Source of the DNA: an uncultured Selenomonadaceae bacterium
Lineage (GTDB): Bacteria > Bacillota > Negativicutes > Selenomonadales > Selenomonadaceae
Direction: 5' to 3'
Assembly (NCBI GenBank): GCA_905236255.1
Contig: CAJOPK010000083.1
Span: 1-8,531 of the forward strand
DNA length: 8,531 bases
Shown here: positions 1-6,333 of the stretch, piece by piece
How positions within the stretch are numbered: the first letter of the stretch is position 1
Layout of the letters: each line of letters begins with the position of its first letter
Notes under the pieces: model-generated
What the model was told of the DNA's origin: nothing
The model's database searches: none
Seen by the model: the letters and a program-made list of their open reading frames with translations, nothing else
Translations under genes and position numbers: made by a program

Positions 1-1362
1 AAATGGAAACCCATTCCCGGACGTTTCAAGGATTATATTGCCATGCCGAAAAGCAACGGCTATCAATCACTGCATACGACGGTGATGGCTTTGGGGTATC
101 CGCTCGAAATTCAGATTCGCACTTTCAAAATGCACAAAATTTCCGAATGGGGAATTGCCGCACATTGGAAGTATAAAGAAAGCGGCAAAAGTGTCGTTGC
201 CGGCAAAAAAGGCGACAAGAAAATGTCATGGCTCCGGCAAATGGTCAATCTTCAAAAAGATATAAAAGATCCGAAAGAATATCTCGAGGCCTTGAAATTT
301 GACGTTTTCAGCGACGAGGTTTTTGTCTTTACCCCGACGGGAGATATTATTTCACTTCCGAAAGGTTCCTGCCCGATTGATTTTGCTTACCGGATACATA
401 CGGAAGTCGGTCATCATTGTGTCGGCGCAAAGGCGAACGGCAGGATCGTTCCGCTTGAATACAAATTGCAGAACGGCGATTTTGTCGAAATAATTACAAA
501 CAAGTCCAACAACGGTCCCAGTCGCGATTGGTTAAACATTGTTGCGGCAAGCGATACGCGCAATAAAATTCGCGGCTGGTTTAAGCGCGAAAATCGGGAA
601 GAAAATATTCTCGAAGGTCGCGAAATGATAGAACACGAAATAAAGCAGCTCGGTTACGACAAAAAAGCACTTTTAAAAACCGGACGACTTGAAGAAGTTG
701 CCGAAAAATTGAGTTTGCCGGGTGAGGACGATTTGCTTGCCGCCGTAGGTTTCGGCGGACTTGCCCTGCGCACGGTAATAACGAAACTTGTCGAACTTCA
801 CAAAAAAGATTTGGCTGAATCGACTTCTCCGGACGTTTCCGCACTTTTGAGCGAGATCAAACATCCGGAAAGAGATTCCAAAGACGTAAAGATAAAAACC
901 GGCAACGGAGTTTTGGTCGAAGGCGAGAGCGGGTATTTTGTAAGATTGGCAAAATGTTGCAATCCCATTCCGGGCGATGAAATTTCCGGATACATTACGC
1001 GGGGGCGCGGCGTTTCCGTTCACCGGGCTGACTGCCCGAATATTTTGAACGGCGCGGATTTGGAGCGAATGATTGAAGTTGCTTGGGAAGTTGACAACGA
1101 TCTTGCTTACACGGTTGAGATTGAAATTGTTTGCAACGACAAGAGCGGGGTTTTGTCGGAACTTTTTGCAATTCCCGCCGGAATGGGTTTGAATATTCAT
1201 TCCGTTCATGCCGCACCCAACAAAAACAATAAAACCTCAACCGTTGATATGGGAATTGACGTTAAAAATGCTTCGCAGGTTACAAGCATAATGACACAAA
1301 TGCGCAGACTTTCGGACGTTTACAGCGTTACGCGTCCGATGATTATTTCAACTCAGGAGTGA
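1..1362 (+). CDS. relA: Bifunctional (p)ppGpp synthetase/hydrolase (RelA/SpoT family), 3' part; 5' end outside the window
   Basis: The reading frame is open from base 1, so the gene is cut by the window edge; 453 residues are visible. Long RelA/SpoT (Rel) proteins make (p)ppGpp from ATP and GTP/GDP and usually also hydrolyse it, controlling the stringent response at the ribosome. In visible-fragment numbering, residues 1-64 are the end of the synthetase domain: GRFKDYIAMPKSNGYQSLH, then EIQIRT with the catalytic Glu at 36. The TGS domain is about 105-166, a helical region follows, the Cys-rich/zinc-finger domain has CC at 319-320, His341 and Cys345, and the ACT/RRM domain is about 370-444. 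Family members are about 730 residues, so roughly 280 N-terminal residues, including the HD hydrolase domain, are missing from view. The visible part is intact, with no frameshift. The hydrolase state cannot be judged. A Fur-family gene follows after 82 nt. Confidence 0.96.
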   Translation, partial: KWKPIPGRFKDYIAMPKSNGYQSLHTTVMALGYPLEIQIRTFKMHKISEWGIAAHWKYKESGKSVVAGKKGDKKMSWLRQMVNLQKDIKDPKEYLEALKFDVFSDEVFVFTPTGDIISLPKGSCPIDFAYRIHTEVGHHCVGAKANGRIVPLEYKLQNGDFVEIITNKSNNGPSRDWLNIVAASDTRNKIRGWFKRENREENILEGREMIEHEIKQLGYDKKALLKTGRLEEVAEKLSLPGEDDLLAAVGFGGLALRTVITKLVELHKKDLAESTSPDVSALLSEIKHPERDSKDVKIKTGNGVLVEGESGYFVRLAKCCNPIPGDEISGYITRGRGVSVHRADCPNILNGADLERMIEVAWEVDNDLAYTVEIEIVCNDKSGVLSELFAIPAGMGLNIHSVHAAPNKNNKTSTVDMGIDVKNASQVTSIMTQMRRLSDVYSVTRPMIISTQE

Positions 1363-1363
1363 G

Positions 1364-1409
1364 CAGTGGTCAGATCGACAGGCGGACAGCCGCCGGCACT
1401 GACCGGCTG
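1364..1409 (+). other. GC-rich stem-loop directly after the relA stop codon
   Basis: Nested arms pair here: CAG (1364-1366) with CTG (1407-1409), GGTCAG (1368-1373) with CTGACC (1399-1404), and GGCGG (1381-1385) with CCGCC (1390-1394) around the loop ACAG. The internal loops are asymmetric. The hairpin starts one base after the stop codon. It is followed by A-rich sequence and not by a T-run, so it does not look like a standard intrinsic terminator. It may stabilise the relA mRNA 3' end or mark a processing site while transcription continues into the next gene. Function is inferred only. Confidence 0.5.
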
Positions 1410-1444
1410 AAAAACTTACAACCAAAAAGGAGGGTCTTATACCG

Positions 1445-1915
1445 ATGGAAAAGAAAAATTACCGCCGCGATGAATTGAGAAAAAAACTTTCCGACGGCGG
1501 GTACAGAATGACTCCCCAGCGAAGAACAATTTTGCAGATTTTTACGGAGGACGAGAGTCGCCGCCATTTGAGTGCCGACGATGTCCTCGAAATTCTGCGC
1601 GAAAAAGATTCACACATCGGAATTGCAACGGTCTACAGAAATCTTGAACTTTTGTGCAAGCTGGGATTTTTGACCGATATGGAATTTGGTGACGGCTGCA
1701 CCCGTTACGAATTGAATACGATAAATCCGGAAGTGCATCATCATCATCATTTGATTTGCCTTTCCTGCAAAAAAATCACCGAATTTAAAGGGGATCTTTT
1801 GGAAGATTTGGAAAAGGCAATAGGAAGGCAATCCGGTTTTAAGGTAGTAAATCATGAGCTGAAAGTTTTCGGCTATTGCAAAGAATGTCTGGAAAAAAAT
1901 CTTGACAAGAATTGA
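1445..1915 (+). CDS. Fur-family metal-dependent transcriptional regulator
   Basis: This 156-residue protein has the usual length and layout of Fur-family repressors, which bind Fe, Zn, Mn or sense peroxide and control metal or oxidative-stress genes. The N-terminal winged helix begins with the typical RMTPQRRTILQIF (21-33), and the recognition helix lies in GIATVYRNLELL (59-70). The C-terminal dimerisation half carries a His cluster (98-102), a CxxC pair at Cys105/Cys108 and a second CxxC at Cys145/Cys148. These four cysteines match the structural zinc site of the family. His137 and the His cluster are likely regulatory-metal ligands. The ATG at 1445 has a strong ribosome binding site (AAGGAGGG, 1427-1434). 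Fur, PerR and Zur cannot be told apart safely from sequence alone; the length and His cluster lean towards Fur. It could be co-transcribed with relA, since no clear terminator separates them. Confidence 0.93.
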   Translation: MEKKNYRRDELRKKLSDGGYRMTPQRRTILQIFTEDESRRHLSADDVLEILREKDSHIGIATVYRNLELLCKLGFLTDMEFGDGCTRYELNTINPEVHHHHHLICLSCKKITEFKGDLLEDLEKAIGRQSGFKVVNHELKVFGYCKECLEKNLDKN

Positions 1916-1960
1916 TGCAAAAATTTTCGATTTTGTAATTTGTTTTTAATCGTTTCCGAA

Positions 1961-1993
1961 TTGTGTTTTAATTTTTTTGCGTATAATGCAAAA
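1961..1993 (+). promoter_or_regulatory. Promoter of the secreted-protein unit, with a 19-bp dyad centred on the -10 element
   Basis: A perfect TATAAT lies at 1982-1987, with TTGTGT at 1961-1966 as the best -35 (15-nt spacer, shorter than ideal). The -10 lies between the arms TTTTGC (1975-1980) and GCAAAA (1988-1993), a 6-bp inverted repeat that makes a 19-bp dyad. A repressor bound there would block RNA polymerase. The dyad has the length of a Fur-type box, and a Fur-family gene ends 60 bp upstream. However, its sequence does not match the classical Fur, PerR or Zur consensus, so the regulator is unknown. Confidence 0.55.
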
Positions 1994-2010
1994 TAACCAA
2001 AGTCCTTGTG

Positions 2011-2040
2011 CGGTATTTTTCCGGAAAGGAAAAGTTACCG
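2011..2040 (+). promoter_or_regulatory. 5'-UTR hairpin upstream of the 218-aa secreted protein
   Basis: CGGTA (2011-2015) pairs with TACCG (2036-2040), and TTTTCC (2017-2022) pairs with GGAAAA (2028-2033) around the loop GGAAA, with a small bulge at T2016/GT2034-2035. This gives about 11-12 paired bases in the RNA, starting roughly 15-20 nt after the predicted transcription start and ending 40 nt before the ATG. It does not cover the ribosome binding site. It could be a 5' stabiliser or a protein-binding hairpin; I know no matching RNA family. Confidence 0.45.
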
Positions 2041-2080
2041 ATTTTGTAAAAAGGGTTTTAAGTGAAAGGATGGTTCTCTT

Positions 2081-2737
2081 ATGAAGTCTTTCAAAAAAAG
2101 ATTTTTGGCGGGATTCACGGCGGGTACTCTTTTGTTCGCCGGAGCCGTCGGAAGTGTTTATGCGGCGGAAAAACCGGACAATCGTCCGCCCGGTCAACGT
2201 CAACAAATTGACGTTAATGCGCTTGCAAAAGAAATCGCAACGCAATATGACGTAAACGAAAAAGAAGTTCTTGCCGCTCTCAAAGAAGAACGCCCGATGG
2301 ACGACATTTATTATGCGGCAATGCTTGCGAAAGTCAGCGGAAAATCTTTCCGGCAGGTCTTTGCGATGAAATCCGATTGGTTTGACGTTATGAAGGCACT
2401 CGGAATTACCCGCGAAAAATATGAGGCGACTCTCCGGGAAATGATGGCTGAGGATATTGCCGCCCGCAGTGATCTTGACGTTAAAACCGTCAACGAACTG
2501 ATGAACAAACATTACAGCCCGCGTGACATTCGCATTGCCGGCAGAATCGCGAAAGCGTCCGGCAAAAATGTTCAAGAAATTCTCGACAGCAAAAAACTCA
2601 ATCAGCGTTGGCTTGATGTCGCAAAAGAGTTGGGCTTGGGACCGGAAGTCGTTCGTCCGCGCACTCCCGCAGATGAACAGGAAGATGCCGAAGCCGGTCA
2701 GGGCGCACAACCGCCTCGGGAACAACCCGCTCAATAA
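2081..2737 (+). CDS. Secreted protein of unknown function with a tandem helical duplication
   Basis: The 218-residue product starts with a Sec signal peptide: basic MKSFKKRF, a hydrophobic stretch (9-26), and likely cleavage after VYA (28). The start has a fair ribosome binding site (AAAGGATGG, 2065-2073). The mature part holds two related units of about 65 residues. Unit 1 (47-109) ends DWFDVMKALGI and unit 2 (121-186) ends RWLDVAKELGL. Both contain AKxSGK in the middle (83-88 and 157-162). About a third of aligned positions are identical. The ends are disordered-looking, Pro/Gln/Glu-rich (31-42 and 191-218). No catalytic motif, anchor or lipobox is seen. Similar W-x-D/E-V/I-A-K-x-L-G helical repeats occur in uncharacterised secreted Firmicutes proteins (from memory, not searched). 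It probably shares a transcript with the 65-aa secreted peptide 36 nt downstream. It is exported beyond the inner membrane; the role is unknown. Confidence 0.87.
   Translation: MKSFKKRFLAGFTAGTLLFAGAVGSVYAAEKPDNRPPGQRQQIDVNALAKEIATQYDVNEKEVLAALKEERPMDDIYYAAMLAKVSGKSFRQVFAMKSDWFDVMKALGITREKYEATLREMMAEDIAARSDLDVKTVNELMNKHYSPRDIRIAGRIAKASGKNVQEILDSKKLNQRWLDVAKELGLGPEVVRPRTPADEQEDAEAGQGAQPPREQPAQ
2219..2638 (+). repeat. Internal duplication within the 218-aa secreted protein
   Basis: The first unit spans about 2219-2407 (residues 47-109) and the second about 2441-2638 (residues 121-186). They are alike at the protein level: shared positions include IA near the start, D-x-x-x-K-x-V, DI, A-x-x-x-AK-x-SGK, and W-x-DV-x-K-x-LG at the end. 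Unit 2 has two extra residues before the Trp. The DNA has diverged, so this is an old duplication and not a recent tandem repeat. Confidence 0.7.
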
Positions 2738-2773
2738 CGGTAAATAATTTGCAAAATTAAGGAAGTGATTTAA

Positions 2774-2971
2774 ATGAAAAAGTTTTCAAAACTTTTTGCG
2801 GCGTTTGCGGTCTGCGGAGCATTGACTTTCGGATTCAATTCTACAAATGTTGAAGCGGCTGAAGTTTCCGCCGAAAATGTCGTTGCGGCGGTCGTTTCGC
2901 CGACCGGAGTAAATGAAGTTCAAACTCAAGATTTGTACGGGCCTCCTCCGCATCGTCGTCCCCCGCGTTGA
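2774..2971 (+). CDS. Small secreted peptide with a Pro/Arg/His-rich C-terminus
   Basis: This encodes 65 residues. The first 28 form a clear Sec signal peptide (MKKFSKLF, then a hydrophobic core, then VEA before the likely cleavage site). That leaves a mature peptide of about 37 residues. Its first part is Ala/Val/Glu-rich and mildly acidic (29-53); the last eleven residues are YGPPPHRRPPR, proline-rich and basic. The ATG has the ribosome binding site AAGGAAGTGAT (2759-2769). It lies 36 nt after the 218-aa secreted-protein gene and before a strong terminator, so the two form one unit. I do not recognise a family. It could be a cell-envelope or matrix peptide, a partner of the upstream protein, or a secreted signal or antimicrobial peptide; nothing in the sequence decides this. 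That it is a real gene is supported by the signal peptide, the ribosome binding site and its position. Confidence 0.75.
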   Translation: MKKFSKLFAAFAVCGALTFGFNSTNVEAAEVSAENVVAAVVSPTGVNEVQTQDLYGPPPHRRPPR

Positions 2972-3017
2972 TGATGATTTGGTAAAACGGAATTGAAAAA
3001 GTTTTGTGCTTAAATAT

Positions 3018-3058
3018 AAACCGGTTTGCGTAAGTGAAAACCATGCAAACCGGTTTTT
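3018..3058 (+). terminator. Intrinsic terminator between convergent units, possibly bidirectional
   Basis: A perfect 12-bp inverted repeat joins AAACCGGTTTGC (3018-3029) to GCAAACCGGTTT (3045-3056) across a 15-nt loop, and the plus-strand stem runs into TTTTT (3054-3058). It lies 46 nt after the stop of the 65-aa peptide gene and 33 nt beyond the glyA stop on the other strand. In the minus direction the tail is only TTTATATTT, so termination of glyA there is likely but weaker. Confidence 0.88.
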
Positions 3059-3091
3059 CGTGTGGAAGAAAGATTTTTTAATAAAATTTTT

Positions 3092-4333
3092 TCAGTAAAG
3101 CGGATATTTTTCAGAGAGTGCCGCAACGCGATTTCGCGCTTCCGTTTTTTTGTTTTCGTCCGCAGGATTGTTCAAAACAAGCGCGATAATATCCGCAACT
3201 TCTTTCATATCCTCCTCTTTAAATCCGCGTGTTGTGAGTGCCGGGCTTCCCAAGCGCAATCCGCTTGTGACAAACGGGCTGAGCGGCTCAAAAGGAATCG
3301 TATTTTTGTTGGCGGTAATGTTTACTTCGTCCAAAACATTTTGCGCGTCTTTTCCGGTAATATTTTTGCTTGTAAGATCTACCAACATCAAATGATTGTC
3401 GGTGCCGCCGGAAACAATTCTGAACCCGTCTGCCTGCAGAGTTTCGGCAAGGATTTTTGCATTTTTGACAACTTGCGCGGCATAATCTTTAAATTCCGGT
3501 TGAAGTGCTTCACCGAGTGCGACGGCCTTTGCCGCAATTACATGCATGAGAGGGCCGCCCTGTATTCCGGGAAAAATTGCCTTGTTGAATTGTTTGCCGA
3601 ATTCCGGATCTTTACAGAGAATCATACCGCCGCGCGGCCCGCGTAAAGTTTTGTGGGTGGTTGTGGTAACAACGTCGGCATATTCCATAGGGCTCGGGTG
3701 AAGTCCCGCCGCAACAAGTCCGGCAATGTGTGCAATGTCAACCATGAGATATGCGCCGACTTTTTTTGCAATTTCGGAAAGGCGCGGAAAATCTATAATC
3801 CGGGAATAAGCCGATGCTCCGGCAAGAATAAGTTTCGGCTTGACTTGAATTGCCGTCTTTTCAAGTTCGTCGTAATCGATAGTTTCGGTTTTCTTGCTTA
3901 CGCCGTAAGGAACGACTTTAAAATATTTGCCGCTCATGTTTACCGGACTTCCGTGAGACAAATGCCCGCCGTCGGTCAAATTCATTCCCATGTAAGTATC
4001 GCCGGGTTGCATGAGTGCAAAGAACGCCGCCATATTTGCCTGCGCGCCGGAGTGCGGCTGAACATTTGCATAACCGGCTCCGAAAAGTTTTTTCGCCCGT
4101 TCGATTGCAATATTTTCGACAACATCGACAAATTCGCAACCGCCGTAATAGCGTTTGCCCGGATAACCTTCGGCGTATTTGTTTGTGAGAACGCTGCCCT
4201 GAGCCTCCATTACCGCACGACTTACAATATTTTCGGACGCGATGAGTTCGAGTTTTGTGCGTTGACGATTGAGTTCTTTATCAACCGCCGCAAAAACTTC
4301 CGAATCTTTTTTCATTCCTTCATTCAAATTCAT
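3092..4333 (-). CDS. glyA: Serine hydroxymethyltransferase
   Basis: GlyA is a cytoplasmic PLP enzyme that converts serine plus tetrahydrofolate to glycine plus 5,10-methylene-THF, the main source of one-carbon units. The 413 residues match the usual length of about 415. In this numbering, YAEGYPGKRYYGG is at 53-65, the PLP-contacting MVDIAHIAG at 197-205 (Asp199, His202), the Schiff-base lysine Lys228 in TTTTHKTLRGPRGG, and the substrate-carboxylate Arg360 in SGLRLGSPALTTRG. All key residues are present. The frame is open five codons further upstream to a TTG at 4348, but that TTG is part of the ribosome binding site itself (GGAGG, 4342-4346). The ATG at 4333, 8 nt after it, is therefore the start. 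The gene follows the ABC transporter on the same strand after a 113-nt gap that holds a promoter of its own. Confidence 0.97.
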   Translation of the reverse strand: MNLNEGMKKDSEVFAAVDKELNRQRTKLELIASENIVSRAVMEAQGSVLTNKYAEGYPGKRYYGGCEFVDVVENIAIERAKKLFGAGYANVQPHSGAQANMAAFFALMQPGDTYMGMNLTDGGHLSHGSPVNMSGKYFKVVPYGVSKKTETIDYDELEKTAIQVKPKLILAGASAYSRIIDFPRLSEIAKKVGAYLMVDIAHIAGLVAAGLHPSPMEYADVVTTTTHKTLRGPRGGMILCKDPEFGKQFNKAIFPGIQGGPLMHVIAAKAVALGEALQPEFKDYAAQVVKNAKILAETLQADGFRIVSGGTDNHLMLVDLTSKNITGKDAQNVLDEVNITANKNTIPFEPLSPFVTSGLRLGSPALTTRGFKEEDMKEVADIIALVLNNPADENKKTEARNRVAALSEKYPLY

Positions 4334-4341
4334 TCCGTAAA

Positions 4342-4346
4342 CCTCC
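4342..4346 (-). promoter_or_regulatory. Ribosome binding site that fixes the glyA start
   Basis: GGAGG on the minus strand lies 8 nt before the ATG at 4333. The upstream in-frame TTG (4346-4348) overlaps this site and so cannot be served by it. Confidence 0.85.
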
Positions 4347-4368
4347 AAATCATTTTGTGATTGCCGGA

Positions 4369-4397
4369 ATTATAATATAAAAAATTTCTCCCCGCAA
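4369..4397 (-). promoter_or_regulatory. Probable glyA promoter
   Basis: On the minus strand TTGCGG (4392-4397) and a perfect TATAAT (4369-4374) are separated by 17 nt, placing transcription start roughly 30 nt before the glyA ATG. The -35 is weak. No riboswitch or leader fits in this short space. Confidence 0.6.
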
Positions 4398-4446
4398 CCT
4401 TGACAAAAACACAAACGGCAACAATTAACTTGAAAATTATCGACCG

Positions 4447-6147
4447 TCAAACAATTTCCCGGACAATCCAATTCCCTTTTCCGTCAAGATTTAATTCGAT
4501 ATTGTGCATTTTGAAAAGTGTGGAGCGGTGACCGACGCTGACGACCGTCGTATTCGGCAAAACTTCGCCGATTTTTTTGTACATTTCGACTTCCCGCAAT
4601 TCGTCCAGCGCGCTTGTCGCTTCGTCCAAAAATATAAATTCCGGCGCCGACAAAATCACGCGGGCAAATGCAAGTCTTTGTTGTTCCCCGAGCGAAAGTA
4701 TCCGGCTCCAATCTTCCGCCGAATCAAGTTTTTGTGAAAGTTCCGGCAATTCGACCGCCTTCAAAATTTCGGCAAGTTTTTCATCGGAAGGCGCATCTTT
4801 TTCCGGCAGGGGGTAGACCAATGCACGGCGCAAAGTTCCGAGCGGAAGATAGGGCTTTTGCGGCAAAAACATTGACCGGGAATTTTTCGGAATTGAAATT
4901 TCGCCGGACGCATAAGCCCATATTCCCGCAAAAGTCCGGAGCAGTGTGGATTTTCCGCAACCGGAAAGTCCGGTGACAAGCAAATATTTTGAGTTCGGTA
5001 AAGTCAGCGAAAGATTTTTCAAAAGTTCACGCCCGTCCGGAAGTGAAACATTTAAATTTGAAATTTTGAGTTCCGGCGATTCCGAACGAATGACCTTGCT
5101 CTTTATGTTTCGTGCCTCCTCCATGTGTTCCGTAAATCCCGAAAGTCGATGAATTACCGCCGCCAAATTTGCGAGAGTGTCATAAGATTCGACGAAAAAA
5201 CTCAAAGCGTCCTGAACCCTGCCGAAAGCGGAAACCGTCTGCATAAGTCCGCCGAGTTGAATTTCGTTTTTGAAATAGCGCGGAGCCGCCATGATCAGCG
5301 GGACGATTACCGCAAGCTGTGCATAACCGTTGACGTAAAAATTCAAATGTTTCGTTTTGGTCATCAGCTTGAAATAATTTTTTATGACTTCCGAAAATTT
5401 CAAATCGAAAACTTCCATCTCCGCTTTTTCGCCGCGATAAAAGGCAATACTTTCCGAATTTTCGCGAACGCGCATCATTGCAAAACGAAAGTCCGCTTCA
5501 AATTTCTGCTGATCGAAATTCAAACCGATAAGTTTTTTCCCGACCTTGTGAGAAAGCCAAGTTCCCAGTCCGGAATAAACGAACGAAAACCAAAACATAT
5601 ATCCGTAAATCACAATTTCCGTCCCGCCGAGATCAAAGGAAAAAGACCCGGAAAGTTCCCACAAAACAACTCCGAAAGCGGCAAGCGTCGTAAGCTGTTT
5701 CAAAAATCCGATTATCAACATCAAAGTCAAATTTACAAATTGCGAAATATCTTCCGAAATACGCTGATCCGGGTTGTCCGTCGCATCCTGCATTTTGTAA
5801 TAAGTTTGATTTTTCGTCCATTCGTCAAGGTATCGATTGGTCATCCAGGTACGCCAACGGATTTGCAACATCTGACGAAGGTAAATAGCATAAACCGCTA
5901 TGCAAATGTATGTAAATGCAAGTGCCGAAAATTTTCCGACCAAGTACCAAAAAGAGTCCGCCTCATAATTTTGCAGGGCGTTGTAAAATTCGTTGTACCA
6001 GCTGTTAATTTGTACGAGAAGGTAAACCGTCGCAAAATTTAAACCTATGACAACTCCCAAAAGTCCCCGCGCTTTTAATTTTTCTTCAGAGCTCCAGTAA
6101 CCCTTAAAAAGCGACCAAAAGCCGCGAAACAAATTTTTACTTTCCAC
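4447..6147 (-). CDS. SbmA/BacA-YddA-like ABC transporter, fused membrane and ATPase domains
   Basis: From the GTG at 6147 the product has 566 residues. The N-terminal half is an ABC_membrane_2-type domain with hydrophobic helices at about 28-47, 70-91, 140-165, 178-196 and 275-290, and it carries the SbmA/BacA hallmark DNPDQRISED (124-133). The C-terminal half is a nucleotide-binding domain: Walker A GLSGCGKST (393-401), Q-loop Gln430, signature LSLGEQQR (484-491), Walker B FIFLDEATSALDE (504-516, Glu509) and switch His540. All ATPase residues are present. Two copies would form a transporter. Relatives include E. coli YddA and mycobacterial Rv1819c (a cobalamin/peptide importer); SbmA/BacA itself lacks the ATPase. 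The substrate here is unknown. The frame is open to a TTG at 6207, but AGGAGAGG at 6158-6165 points to the GTG at 6147; the ATG at 6168 is the alternative. glyA lies downstream. Confidence 0.92.
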   Translation of the reverse strand: MESKNLFRGFWSLFKGYWSSEEKLKARGLLGVVIGLNFATVYLLVQINSWYNEFYNALQNYEADSFWYLVGKFSALAFTYICIAVYAIYLRQMLQIRWRTWMTNRYLDEWTKNQTYYKMQDATDNPDQRISEDISQFVNLTLMLIIGFLKQLTTLAAFGVVLWELSGSFSFDLGGTEIVIYGYMFWFSFVYSGLGTWLSHKVGKKLIGLNFDQQKFEADFRFAMMRVRENSESIAFYRGEKAEMEVFDLKFSEVIKNYFKLMTKTKHLNFYVNGYAQLAVIVPLIMAAPRYFKNEIQLGGLMQTVSAFGRVQDALSFFVESYDTLANLAAVIHRLSGFTEHMEEARNIKSKVIRSESPELKISNLNVSLPDGRELLKNLSLTLPNSKYLLVTGLSGCGKSTLLRTFAGIWAYASGEISIPKNSRSMFLPQKPYLPLGTLRRALVYPLPEKDAPSDEKLAEILKAVELPELSQKLDSAEDWSRILSLGEQQRLAFARVILSAPEFIFLDEATSALDELREVEMYKKIGEVLPNTTVVSVGHRSTLFKMHNIELNLDGKGNWIVREIV

Positions 6148-6157
6148 AAAAAAATAA

Positions 6158-6165
6158 CCTCTCCT
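6158..6165 (-). promoter_or_regulatory. Ribosome binding site favouring the GTG start of the ABC transporter
   Basis: AGGAGAGG on the minus strand ends 10 nt before the GTG at 6147 across the spacer TTATTTTTTT. No comparable site precedes the in-frame ATGs at 6168, 6183 or 6189, or the TTG at 6207. Spacing is a little long, so the call is probable and not certain. Confidence 0.65.
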
Positions 6166-6229
6166 CATGAAAATCTCTGTCATCGGCATATCGTGACCGA
6201 CCGTCAAAATTATCCGATATTACACGATA

Positions 6230-6258
6230 ATTTTAACGAAATCCGTCGTTGTTGTAAA
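6230..6258 (-). promoter_or_regulatory. Probable promoter of the ABC transporter gene
   Basis: On the minus strand TTTACA (6253-6258) and TAAAAT (6230-6235) are spaced by exactly 17 nt. The -35 lies inside the 12-bp palindrome TTGTAAATACAA (6252-6263), a possible operator. The predicted start leaves a 5' UTR of about 75 nt to the GTG at 6147. Confidence 0.6.
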
Positions 6259-6274
6259 TACAAATTATTTGGGC

Positions 6275-6298
6275 AAATTGCAATTTACACAATTTACA
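6275..6298. repeat. Palindrome plus tandem 9-bp repeat between divergent promoters
   Basis: AAATTGCAATTT (6275-6286) is a perfect 12-bp palindrome. It overlaps the first of two exact tandem copies of CAATTTACA (6281-6289 and 6290-6298). The core ATTGCAAT (6277-6284) recurs at 6333-6340, over the -35 of the rightward promoter. This clustering between two divergent promoters suggests binding sites for one regulator, though A+T-rich DNA gives such motifs by chance more readily. Confidence 0.45.
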
Positions 6299-6333
6299 AA
6301 TTTTAAATATAGTACAGAAAAATAATAAACTTA

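Noticed and set aside
1738..1750. CATCATCATCATCAT run as a repeat or artificial His tag
   Set aside because: It encodes His98-102 at the conserved metal-binding position of Fur proteins, so it is natural.
1916..1945. A+T inverted repeat after the Fur-family gene as a terminator
   Set aside because: Only a weak CAAAA/TTTTG-type stem with no G-C content; not enough to call.
1946..2734. 262-codon frame on the minus strand across the 218-aa secreted-protein gene
   Set aside because: It lies antisense to a gene with a signal peptide, ribosome binding site and internal repeat. Its product shows no domain and is rich in Phe/Arg, as expected for the complement of a coding strand.
3653..4360. 235-codon frame on the plus strand inside glyA
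   Set aside because: It is the complement of a fully conserved SHMT gene; no ribosome binding site or domain was seen.
5125..6042. 305-codon frame on the plus strand inside the ABC transporter
   Set aside because: It is antisense to an intact transporter with all ATPase motifs; its translation is Lys/Arg/Phe-rich and shows no recognisable fold.
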